A DNA stretch of 64,000 nucleotides, taken from the NCBI RefSeq assembly GCF_036884255.1, contig NZ_CP145605.1, positions 3,844,001-3,908,000 on the forward strand. The letters run 5' to 3'. Under the pieces are notes generated by a model. The model was not told the DNA's origin, searched no databases, and saw only the letters and a program-made list of their open reading frames with translations. The position numbers and the translations under genes were made by a program. Origin of the DNA: Paenibacillus tundrae. GTDB taxonomy: Bacteria > Bacillota > Bacilli > Paenibacillales > Paenibacillaceae. Within the stretch, counting starts at the first letter, position 1, and the number at the start of each line of letters is the position of its first letter. This document shows, in pieces, positions 37,590-45,881 of the stretch.

Positions 37590-39656
37590 TCACAGCTTCT
37601 GAATCTGTTCATAATACATGTTCATTTGCAAGAAACTCATCCCTACAAGTGGAATTACAAGGTATAAAAAAATTAGAGCATACATCGGAGTAAATCCGAT
37701 CATCCGTCCCCATGCTGCTTTTGCATCAATCATTTTGGTATATTCCTGCTTGCGTTGCTCAAAATAGAAGGCCATCATGCTATCCAGATCATCGAACGCT
37801 TCACGAATTGAAATTCTACCAAGGGCAAGTTGTAATTTATCTGCTAGCCGCTGAAACTCAGGTAATCCGGCATCTAACTTTAATTGCTCCAGTGCATCCT
37901 CTGGCCCATGTTCAAAATGCAGTAGACACTTTTGGAGCGGACGCTTGAAAATGACAGAAAATCGATTTAACCATTCCAAAATTTCCTCTACAGACATTCG
38001 ATCCATCTCGCGTAAGATTGATATGACCGTCTGGAATTGATAAATCTCATGTCTCATATCCATACTGCGCATTTTACGCTGAAACAGCATTAGCCAGATT
38101 GGCAGATAAAATCCCACTATTCCGATGGCAACAGCAATAACCACTTCCCACCAGTGCAAAAACTGCTTGTTATACGAATCCATCTTTTGCATAATTCTCG
38201 CAACAACCTCGGTTTGTGTATCATGGTCTAGTTGAATAGGTGAGCTCTGTTGTAAAGCCAAAGCGATCTCATCATAACTAGCCCAACGTTTCATATTAAT
38301 TTTTTGCATGACAGATCGATCCAGGGCTGCTTTTTCCTTGGCCTGCTCCAGCTCAGCTTCAGCCATTGCTCCGAACATCCGATCATCTCGCACCGGGTCG
38401 TACATAATGTGATTTCGCTCAACCTGATGTAGCAACAACACGCACGTTACACTCAGAATGAAGCAGGTTACAAACAACATTAACCTTCGAATGGCTAACC
38501 ATTCATACTTTAACTCAGAGCTGCTCTCACGCATAAGTCTTACCGTCTGGCTGTACTGGGTACTTCCTGGTTTGGGGGCGAATAACATCGCCAATTTACG
38601 AATGAATATCTGGTTATACAACAATCGGGCAAACAAAGATTGCTTTCTACCTGCTCGAAAGCGCGTTTCATCATACTGCTGTAACCTTTGTAATAACAAG
38701 TAAGCCAGGATAATGATGATGTATATTGATATTTTGGTGATAAACCCGAGCTTGCTACGATAAAATTCATCCATCGTTGGAAAGCTGCCTCTTGCCCAAC
38801 GTTCAATAGGAGCTGTGAACAACACAGGAGCAAGAGCGATGATGTTTAGACCCTTTAACAGATAATCTAACTTATCTCGGCGCAGTATTTCTAAATGAAT
38901 TTCCTGGGTAAGATTACTTAATCCCTTCAGATAGATGGAACCCTGTGCTCGATCCTTATCCCCAAATTCCATCACCATGTAGGATATTCCCGCAAAACCT
39001 TTAAGAAAACGATTCGGCGCAACTTCATAGTATTGTTCTAATGCTTCACTCGGATCAGGCGATGTCAGCGCTTCGTATATAAGCATCACTTGCTCGGCAG
39101 CTTCTCCGTTACCTAACTCGCCTGCTTCATAGAGTGCTTCCTCAATCATTCCATGCTGGTGATACCGATGACGAACATCTGCGAACAGTTCCAGCATCTG
39201 TACCAATAGTCGTTTTTCGAGTCGATTCAGATACATATCTAGGATTAGACTGTTTAATACAACACCGCAGAGCACAGACAAGATAATAAAAGCAACACCT
39301 GGCTGCATGAGGAACAAGATTAGACTGACACTTCCGTACCCTACGGCAATAATCAGAACAACCGTCATCGTCCTTCTTCTGAGAGCAGGTTCATCACCAA
39401 CGTGTCGGAATGAAATCCGCTTTTTTACTTGTACAATGTACGAGGATAGCAGTGGAACCTTCATCCCCCATCGATACAGTCGCAATAGGGATGACGTGAG
39501 CTTTAATGATCGATTACTAACAGGTGCCAACCCTGCGGCTACATTCTTATTAAATCCACCTCCTCTCTGTCGAAGTAAACTCAGGATAAGAAAAGTGACA
39601 ATCATACCCGTGACACATATCCCCAATACGATAATTAGTATGGATTTAATGGTCAT
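37590..39656 (-). CDS. Inner-membrane platform protein, TadB-TadC-like fusion
   Basis: A 688-residue membrane protein with about eight hydrophobic segments in two halves. Each half carries a T2SSF-like cytosolic helical domain. The first is RLEKRLLVQMLELFADVRHRYHQHG to SEALEQYYEV. The second is HEIYQFQTVISILREMDR to ISIREAFDDLDSMM, ending with the last membrane segment GFTPMYALIFLYLVIP. Standard Tad systems have TadB and TadC as separate proteins of about 300 residues, so this looks like their fusion. ATG at 39656 has GGGGTGACC before it and overlaps the ATPase stop by 11 bp. It should form the membrane platform driven by the ATPase. Confidence 0.78.
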   Translation of the reverse strand: MTIKSILIIVLGICVTGMIVTFLILSLLRQRGGGFNKNVAAGLAPVSNRSLKLTSSLLRLYRWGMKVPLLSSYIVQVKKRISFRHVGDEPALRRRTMTVVLIIAVGYGSVSLILFLMQPGVAFIILSVLCGVVLNSLILDMYLNRLEKRLLVQMLELFADVRHRYHQHGMIEEALYEAGELGNGEAAEQVMLIYEALTSPDPSEALEQYYEVAPNRFLKGFAGISYMVMEFGDKDRAQGSIYLKGLSNLTQEIHLEILRRDKLDYLLKGLNIIALAPVLFTAPIERWARGSFPTMDEFYRSKLGFITKISIYIIIILAYLLLQRLQQYDETRFRAGRKQSLFARLLYNQIFIRKLAMLFAPKPGSTQYSQTVRLMRESSSELKYEWLAIRRLMLFVTCFILSVTCVLLLHQVERNHIMYDPVRDDRMFGAMAEAELEQAKEKAALDRSVMQKINMKRWASYDEIALALQQSSPIQLDHDTQTEVVARIMQKMDSYNKQFLHWWEVVIAVAIGIVGFYLPIWLMLFQRKMRSMDMRHEIYQFQTVISILREMDRMSVEEILEWLNRFSVIFKRPLQKCLLHFEHGPEDALEQLKLDAGLPEFQRLADKLQLALGRISIREAFDDLDSMMAFYFEQRKQEYTKMIDAKAAWGRMIGFTPMYALIFLYLVIPLVGMSFLQMNMYYEQIQKL

Positions 39657-41472
39657 AGTGGTCACCCCAATACTGGGCAATGAATCGGTCGAATTCCGCA
39701 GCATCCTGCAACGTCATCTGATCTCGCATGTCCATAATACTTCCAGCCGAGATCGGAGCTGTTACGACATAGCCTCCATTTTGATACTCCACGACATTCC
39801 GGAATGTAAATCCATTACGTTCTTCAACACTATCGCTCTGCTCTGCCCGAGGCAAACACTCTGTAATACGTTCAATATACCGTCGTCCCTCGGCGTCCTT
39901 TTTCATATGTACATCAAAATTAATGACACTTACTACCTGTTCCTCGGCAATATGCTCATGCTGAAACATTCCTGTTTTGAGCAGTGAATTTCGAAGTGAA
40001 AACACCAGATCACGAAACGTCTTAGCGTGATGTGTAAACAACGTGAACAAACTGGCTACTTGCGACATCTGAATCATCCATGCAGCAACCTCATCACTCG
40101 CGACTTCTCCCAGAATATTGACTGTACCGTCTGTTTTTTTCTGTAGATCAAGTCCTTGTTGACCTGAAATGTGCTCTGTTTCGCGAAAACTCAATATGTT
40201 ACGTCGGCTATAGATTCGTCTAAGCTGCAATTCAAACGCCATCTCTTGTACCCTTAACGTATATGATGCATAAATATGTTTCACCATAGCCATTAACAAA
40301 GTTGTTTTACCAGAACCCTGTGCTCCAGTTACGGCAGTAATTCGGCTGCCTTTCATTAAATACTGCAGTATAGTTATTGGCAGCTCAGCATTCGTGCCTG
40401 TGATCAGTTGTTCCAGCGAGGCATTAGGAATATCAAATTTTCTTACAAAGAATGCCCATGACTCTGCAAATGGCGGACGTACCACGACGACACGAGAACC
40501 ATCCTTCATTTCATTAACCTTGTAACCATTCGCTTCGGATAGCTGACCGGGATAGTTATATTTATAAATATTTTGACATACCCTTTTCAGTTCACGGATG
40601 CTGCCAAATGACAGAAATGCTAGATGAATCGACTTGCCTTTATAGAAAATCCATACACTCTGCATACCGTTCAATGGAGCCTGCGTCTGAGCATCTTCAA
40701 GCCCCGCTTCCAGTAAATCATTCCACGAACTAGGCTGCCGAAGTCGCACATCCTGCATCGCATCAAGCATGCCGCTAACACCACCACTCACGCCGTCAAT
40801 GCGTTGATCTCGAATTTCATCTACAACCGAGAACCCTTTGTAGTGTTGATAGATGCGTTGCACAATGATATCTGTCTTTTCTCTGAATCCAAGCTCCCGA
40901 TACTCACATTCGAACACATATTGAATATCTTCTTCAGAGATATAAAAGCCTCCCCCATCCTGGATACCTTCTTCCATTCGCAGTCTACCCAGATCATACG
41001 TATCAATTAGACGGGATAACGCATCCATGCCGAATTGCTGCTGGTAGAGGTAAAAGACAATTTCAAATTGATCCTGACTTGTCAGAAGTTCCGGTTCTGC
41101 AAAAGGAATAACTTCATCCACATTCGATTTATTCAGTCCTATGCTGCGTGTTAGCAGATCACTTATTAGATTTTTGACATAGGTTTTGTCACTGATACTA
41201 CCTGAGACACAACCTTTCAGTGCCTTTCGCATTTCAGCTCGCTGATTGATCCTTCTCCGATATTCCTCTTCATGCAATCCAGCATCCGCCAACTGACCAT
41301 GGCTTAGTTCATGAAGTGAATTTTTCACCTTCTCGGTTAAACTTTCAATCGTGAAGTCGCCCGGTTCAGTCACATCTGTACGTTGTTCTCGATGGTAAGC
41401 GCGGTATCTGAAACCTACATAACCAAGACCCGCAACGATAATTAACCCTATACCGATCATGTTCCATAACAT
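39646..41472 (-). CDS. TadA/CpaF-like secretion ATPase with N-terminal membrane segment
   Basis: A 608-residue ATPase. The core has Walker A VTGAQGSGKTTLL (382-393), a Walker-B-like NILGEVASDEVA with the conserved GE (455-456) and the HisBox-type TLFTHHAKT (478-485). All elements of the TadA/CpaF type are present, so it can probably hydrolyse ATP. Unlike cytosolic TadA, it begins with a hydrophobic helix (IGIGLIIVAGLGYVGF, 6-21), followed by about 330 residues of largely helical, less conserved sequence. It follows a ParA-like gene by 6 bp and overlaps the platform gene. Confidence 0.85.
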   Translation of the reverse strand: MLWNMIGIGLIIVAGLGYVGFRYRAYHREQRTDVTEPGDFTIESLTEKVKNSLHELSHGQLADAGLHEEEYRRRINQRAEMRKALKGCVSGSISDKTYVKNLISDLLTRSIGLNKSNVDEVIPFAEPELLTSQDQFEIVFYLYQQQFGMDALSRLIDTYDLGRLRMEEGIQDGGGFYISEEDIQYVFECEYRELGFREKTDIIVQRIYQHYKGFSVVDEIRDQRIDGVSGGVSGMLDAMQDVRLRQPSSWNDLLEAGLEDAQTQAPLNGMQSVWIFYKGKSIHLAFLSFGSIRELKRVCQNIYKYNYPGQLSEANGYKVNEMKDGSRVVVVRPPFAESWAFFVRKFDIPNASLEQLITGTNAELPITILQYLMKGSRITAVTGAQGSGKTTLLMAMVKHIYASYTLRVQEMAFELQLRRIYSRRNILSFRETEHISGQQGLDLQKKTDGTVNILGEVASDEVAAWMIQMSQVASLFTLFTHHAKTFRDLVFSLRNSLLKTGMFQHEHIAEEQVVSVINFDVHMKKDAEGRRYIERITECLPRAEQSDSVEERNGFTFRNVVEYQNGGYVVTAPISAGSIMDMRDQMTLQDAAEFDRFIAQYWGDHYDH

Positions 41473-41478
41473 TTAGGG

Positions 41479-42309
41479 TCAGGCACCCCTTTCTAGCCTC
41501 TTCAGAGCCGTGCGCATCCCTGCGCCGTCCATTATGAGGCGAGCAAGTTCAGCCATACTTGCTGTGAAGCTTCCTTTTCGAACATTCTTACTGTCACTTA
41601 GACCTTCCAAATGTAAATATGCTGCCGCATCACGCCGATTGACCGCATCCAAAAACCCGGTTGTATAAGGAAGAATAGAAATTGAACCCTTGTATCGAAA
41701 ACGTCTGCGGATGTTGCTTATTGATGCTTTAGCGTTTGGATCATATTTGTTCAACACCAGATGTATCTTCTGATCACTCAAGTGCTTCGGCAAAATATGT
41801 TCAAAAAACACTTCTAGCTCTCTCATATTCTGAGATAGGTTCACCACGATATAGTCGGATTGCTCCAGCAATAAGGATTCATTCACGGCTGAGCTACCCG
41901 CATCTAGGAGTACCAAATCATAATACTCGTTTGCAACCTGGAGTAAAGTCTTTAACGTTTCCTTGTGTTCCTTAGGAGATCTTTCGATCTGATTAATTCT
42001 GCCAGTCAACAGATCCAAACGCTCTTTAAGCAAAGGCTTCGTATAATCACGTAGATTATGCTTACTTAGACTTCCGCTGATGTACAATCGTTCAATTGCA
42101 TCCCATCCCCCTTCCTCAAACCTAAACAGGGAATCGGCATCCTCAATCTCAGTTGGTGGAAGTGCAGCCTCAATACTGCTCCCCGTCGAACCTGTGTTAA
42201 CCAACAATATTCTGGTTCTATAGTGGAGCGCCATAGCGTACGCACTTACTAATGCATTTGAAGTCGTGCCAGTCCCCGCAAAAGGGCTCCAAAATGAAAT
42301 AATACTCAT
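41479..42309 (-). CDS. ParA/CpaE-like protein with degenerate P-loop
   Basis: A 276-residue protein with the MinD/CpaE fold: hydrophobic start MSIISFWSPFAGTGTTSNA where a KGGxGKT(T/S) loop is expected, RILLVNTGSTGSS as the following strand, YYDLVLLDAGSS as Walker-B-like element and DYIVVNLSQN. The P-loop lysine is missing (GTGTTS in place of GVGKTT), so ATP hydrolysis is unlikely. The ATG overlaps the previous stop (ATGA). CpaE-type proteins localise pilus machines, and this one may act as a scaffold. Confidence 0.78.
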   Translation of the reverse strand: MSIISFWSPFAGTGTTSNALVSAYAMALHYRTRILLVNTGSTGSSIEAALPPTEIEDADSLFRFEEGGWDAIERLYISGSLSKHNLRDYTKPLLKERLDLLTGRINQIERSPKEHKETLKTLLQVANEYYDLVLLDAGSSAVNESLLLEQSDYIVVNLSQNMRELEVFFEHILPKHLSDQKIHLVLNKYDPNAKASISNIRRRFRYKGSISILPYTTGFLDAVNRRDAAAYLHLEGLSDSKNVRKGSFTASMAELARLIMDGAGMRTALKRLERGA

Positions 42310-43019
42310 GCCCTCATCCTCTCCGCTTCCTTCATGGTCCGACGGCTATGGACACTTTCCCAACCCGTCAGCTGCTCTACCAGTCGGCATAATGATTTCT
42401 TATAGTTTCTAGACAAGGGAGCAAGTAACACGCGGCGATGATGTTCGTTCTCCAATTTCACTGCTGCCGTCAATTCGTCCCACGGAAGAAGCAGCGCATC
42501 CCCTGTCCACACAAATGGACTTCCGTCCAGATACGCCCATAAGTAACGTTCTTCAAGCTTACAGTCAACCGCATTGATTAAAATACGTTGAAATGAAAGC
42601 TCTACCGGCAAAGACTGCTCTTCTAGAAGCTGCTTCAACCACAACTTGCCCCGTTCCAGATTGTAACGTTCGTAATTGCTTACCCATACACGAATATCAG
42701 CAGCTAACCACAGATCTCTGGATGCAAAATGAGAGGTTTCAATATCATAAATAGTATAATCATACGATTCGACCTTCTCTCCATTCGCTTCAAGATGAGT
42801 CTCCACCACATTAGATGTCACAAAATGACTGGCGATATCGAACCCTTCAAACTCGGTAATTCGTAATGAATGCTGTACTTCGCCTGTCCAGTATCCATAC
42901 TTTTGCTGCAATGTTCCGTCCACAAGCAGGACACGTTTACCTGAAGCAGCCAAAATTTTAGATAAATATAATAACAAGTCGTTTTTCTCACATAATCCAG
43001 CAAAAATCCATGTTTGCAA
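42306..43019 (-). CDS. ParA-like protein lacking a P-loop
   Basis: A 237-residue protein that appears to be a further reduced ParA-like domain. The N-terminus MQTWIFAGLCEKNDLLLYL stands where a P-loop would be, then KRVLLVDGTLQQKY matches the second strand with its Asp, DYTIYDIET is Walker-B-like and ILINAVDCK matches the guanine-side strand. No Gly-Lys-Thr motif is present. It is 101 bp after the CpaB-like gene and coupled to the next ParA-like gene. The fold call is from strand pattern and context, so moderately confident. Confidence 0.62.
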   Translation of the reverse strand: MQTWIFAGLCEKNDLLLYLSKILAASGKRVLLVDGTLQQKYGYWTGEVQHSLRITEFEGFDIASHFVTSNVVETHLEANGEKVESYDYTIYDIETSHFASRDLWLAADIRVWVSNYERYNLERGKLWLKQLLEEQSLPVELSFQRILINAVDCKLEERYLWAYLDGSPFVWTGDALLLPWDELTAAVKLENEHHRRVLLAPLSRNYKKSLCRLVEQLTGWESVHSRRTMKEAERMRA

Positions 43020-43120
43020 ATGAACTCACGACCCCTTTCATCACTCTATAATTCGTTGTTAAGAGAAACTAATATTTGATATGGCTTTTGATTTCTACTT
43101 TTGATTTCAGATTCCACTAC

Positions 43121-44149
43121 TTATTCTCCGCCTGTCAGAAGGCTCTTCTGCTCATCGTACTCTGTTACACCAGAAGTATAATTATTGTTTGTGGACGAGT
43201 TCGACGAATTGTCATTCCCTACACTACCTGATCCATCATTCCAGATGACATCATTAGCCGTACTGTTGGTTCCCGGTCTACTGTTATAAGAGACTGATGA
43301 CTGAGCAACATCCTGCTCCACGCCTTGTGAAGGTGCTGTCATCGAAGCTGCTAGAGAGCTCTCTAGCGAATTCCTAACCTGTCTTGATAACTCCTGTTCG
43401 GCTCGACGAACAATATTCGGATCACTTTCTAATAACTTCAACACCTCACTATTGGCGGGATATGTTGGGATCGCTGCTGTCTGGAATTGAGGTTCAACAT
43501 ACGTCAGGGCGTATATTGAGGCTTTATGTAAATAGGCATCCACGATCGCACTGGACAAGGTCAATATCTCCTCTTCCGTCATCGTGATCCATAACGTTGC
43601 TGCATTCAGACGCTCTACTTTCTTCTTGGATAATAAGATATAGTCCTGGCCTGTCGGAAACTGAATCCGAATATCAATATTATCTCCTTTAGCAAGTGAT
43701 GAAGGTAACAGAACAACTTGCAGTTCACGGTTTCTTAGATCGGGAGGTGCTGGCGTATCTTCATACACCATTTCCGTCGTAATGGCTGTTCCTTTCTTAA
43801 GCTCTATTTTGGCAATCTGACCATCCATCTGCTTCGTGCTAGACCATAGATTACGTGGAGCCTGTGCATCGGGAACGGCAACGAGCTTAATATCCTCAGA
43901 CATAATCTTCTCGCCTGCCTCGACATCTCGGATTGTCACCCATCCCTGTGCTCCTGAATTCCATTGCTGTAATAATTCGGCTTCCTTTTGTTCATACGCG
44001 GATAAATAGTGGGACTCCATCTGAGTCCTCGTTTCACTCATCGTCTTTATGTTGTAGATCACGTATCCACCGAACAACAAACCTACCACACCGGCTCCAG
44101 TAAGACTGGCATAGATGAGTTGACGACTTTGCTTTCTTAATTTAGACAA
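43121..44149 (-). CDS. CpaB/RcpC-like protein with SAF domain
   Basis: A 342-residue protein with an N-terminal membrane segment (LTGAGVVGLLFGGYVIYNI, 16-34), a coiled stretch and an SAF domain (about 70-135, GWVTIRDVEAGEKIMSEDI, then IAKIELKKGTAITTEMVY), as in CpaB/RcpC of Tad systems. A Ser/Asn/Gly-rich tail (after about 270) ends the protein and probably extends from the membrane as a flexible linker. The start is TTG with GAGAGGAGAG upstream. In diderm bacteria CpaB contacts the secretin; here, with no outer membrane, it must have another partner. Confidence 0.83.
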   Translation of the reverse strand: MSKLRKQSRQLIYASLTGAGVVGLLFGGYVIYNIKTMSETRTQMESHYLSAYEQKEAELLQQWNSGAQGWVTIRDVEAGEKIMSEDIKLVAVPDAQAPRNLWSSTKQMDGQIAKIELKKGTAITTEMVYEDTPAPPDLRNRELQVVLLPSSLAKGDNIDIRIQFPTGQDYILLSKKKVERLNAATLWITMTEEEILTLSSAIVDAYLHKASIYALTYVEPQFQTAAIPTYPANSEVLKLLESDPNIVRRAEQELSRQVRNSLESSLAASMTAPSQGVEQDVAQSSVSYNSRPGTNSTANDVIWNDGSGSVGNDNSSNSSTNNNYTSGVTEYDEQKSLLTGGE

Positions 44150-44215
44150 AAAAGGGCTCTCCTCTCAAAATCTCCTCAAAATATCTAACTTCATATATCC
44201 TTCATATATCTATTC

Positions 44216-45694
44216 TCAGACCCCTGTTCTTCTTCGTGCAAAAAATGAACGCTTCTTCGGCAACTGCCCAATCATATGGGTGAACATGTGAGCAAATATT
44301 TTATCCATATGTGGTTCTCGGTCAAATGGATCAATGTTCAACGGCAAACTATACACACTGGACGTATCTAGTGATTTTCGAATACGCTGGACAGCATCCG
44401 ACGATGCTAGTGGCAGACAGTATATCCATTTGTCTCTTGGAAAACGATGATTCGAACGAACAAACGCATGAATCTCCGCTTGTCTCCACTCGGCTCCTGA
44501 ACCAATCACAACGGGTAGATCAGCTCTAAGAAATTCCTCAAGTCGATTCTGATCCTGTCCACTTCCGAGATCCATAATGATGAATTGATAACTTCCACCC
44601 AGTAACGACAAAATATCACCTCGTCCGGATTGTTTCCAATAGTGCACACCATCAACCTCAAACTGTCTTCCCGATGATAACGGCTTACCTGATTGTATAA
44701 TCTGTTGAATCCGTGAAAATGATTGAGAGCGTGGAGACATCTCGATTACAGCAACTTTGAAATTTTGCCTTTCTAAGTAGTGACTAATCGCGATAGCTGT
44801 ATGGGTAACTCCAACACCGGATGAAGCTCCGGTCAGAGCGATTACCCTTGTTCCTCCACTCATCGTCAGCGTTGTTTCTCCCCCCGAAGTTGCTATTCCG
44901 GGTCTACGAAGTAACTCTTTACGCACTTCCTCCGCAGATTGAAATCGCTCATCCGGGCTCAGCCTAAGCAACCGCCTCACGACAGGGATATACGTACGAG
45001 GAACATCGCTACGAATCGCGCCTTCAACGCCTTGAATCCACTCCGTATATGCACCAGAAGTCATTAAATATAGCATCAATGCTCCTAAGCCATACAAGTC
45101 TGAGCGCGCATCCGTCTGTCCAGAACCATATTGTTCAGGGGCAGCAAAACCAGCCGTCCCCAGCTTGACGGTGTCCTCAACGTGGTTAGACTTATAGCTC
45201 CGTGCAATGCCAAAGTCAATCAGCTTCACTTCATCATCCGAGATGATCATAATGTTTGACGGCTTCAGATCCCGATAAATCACAGCCGGATTCAGCCCGT
45301 GAAGATAACTCAACACATCCAGAAGCTGCAATATGAATTCAGTCAATTGTTCCATCGGGATCTTGCCTTTGCACTTCTTAAAGTACTCACTAAGTGTCTC
45401 GCCATCAATGTATTCCATGACCAAATAAGTATATCCCTCTTCATCCGGAACGAAAAAATCAACAATCTGTGGAAGCCGAGGATGTCTCAGTGACGTTAAC
45501 AACGCCGCTTCAGCCTCCATACTTCCTTCATAAGAGACGGTTGTTATGCTCTCTTTGATCGCCCAGAACTTACCTGGCAACTTCAAGTCTTCAGCCTTAT
45601 ATACATGACTCATCCCGCCTATACCCAAAACAGATACGATTCGGTATCTTCCGCCCAGCAGGCTGCCATGCTCCAGTCTGGCCGGATGTCTCAT
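44216..45694 (-). CDS. Serine/threonine kinase fused to a degenerate ParA-like domain
   Basis: A 492-residue cytosolic protein. Residues 15-270 form a Hanks-type kinase: glycine loop GIGGMSHVYKAED, catalytic Lys47 in WAIKES, VIYRDLKPSN (Asp142), IDFGIA (DFG, 160-162) and AAPEQYG. Residues 280-492 form a ParA/CpaE-like domain beginning VIALTGASSGVGVTHTAIAI, whose P-loop lysine is replaced (GVGVTH), then FKVAVIEMSPRS and FIIMDLGSG. The ATG at 45694 has GAGAGGAGTG upstream. It is the first gene of the Tad-like locus, behind a promoter and hairpin. Substrates are unknown; a role in switching assembly is inferred. Confidence 0.87.
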   Translation of the reverse strand: MRHPARLEHGSLLGGRYRIVSVLGIGGMSHVYKAEDLKLPGKFWAIKESITTVSYEGSMEAEAALLTSLRHPRLPQIVDFFVPDEEGYTYLVMEYIDGETLSEYFKKCKGKIPMEQLTEFILQLLDVLSYLHGLNPAVIYRDLKPSNIMIISDDEVKLIDFGIARSYKSNHVEDTVKLGTAGFAAPEQYGSGQTDARSDLYGLGALMLYLMTSGAYTEWIQGVEGAIRSDVPRTYIPVVRRLLRLSPDERFQSAEEVRKELLRRPGIATSGGETTLTMSGGTRVIALTGASSGVGVTHTAIAISHYLERQNFKVAVIEMSPRSQSFSRIQQIIQSGKPLSSGRQFEVDGVHYWKQSGRGDILSLLGGSYQFIIMDLGSGQDQNRLEEFLRADLPVVIGSGAEWRQAEIHAFVRSNHRFPRDKWIYCLPLASSDAVQRIRKSLDTSSVYSLPLNIDPFDREPHMDKIFAHMFTHMIGQLPKKRSFFARRRTGV

Positions 45695-45719
45695 ATGCCA
45701 CACTCCTCTCTGACACAAC

Positions 45720-45791
45720 AAAAAAGGGAAAGCTTCACCGAAGCTATGAACCAAAATCATTGGTTCATTCACTCCGGGATGCTTTCCCTTC
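45720..45791 (-). terminator. Terminator-like hairpin in the kinase gene leader
   Basis: The minus strand has an outer 10-bp stem AAGGGAAAGC/GCTTTCCCTT enclosing a second hairpin TGAACCAA/TTGGTTCA, followed by six T. AGCTTC/GAAGCT can form an alternative hairpin that would break the outer stem. It lies downstream of a promoter and upstream of the kinase start. Confidence 0.72.
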
Positions 45792-45817
45792 AATTCGTTA
45801 TGGTTAATATTGGTATC

Positions 45818-45846
45818 ATTATAGTACATGCAATAATAGATTGTAA
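45818..45846 (-). promoter_or_regulatory. Candidate promoter for the Tad-like locus
   Basis: TTACAA and TATAAT 17 bp apart on the minus strand, just after the RlmM-like stop codon. Transcription from it would pass through the hairpin before reaching the kinase gene. Confidence 0.6.
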
Positions 45847-45881
45847 AGCAATAAATTTCAATTCACTCTATAACGTTCGCG

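Noticed and set aside
45720-45791. The kinase leader as a known riboswitch class (c-di-GMP, T-box, S-box)
   Set aside because: None of the conserved motifs of those classes is present. Only the hairpin pair and T-run can be supported.
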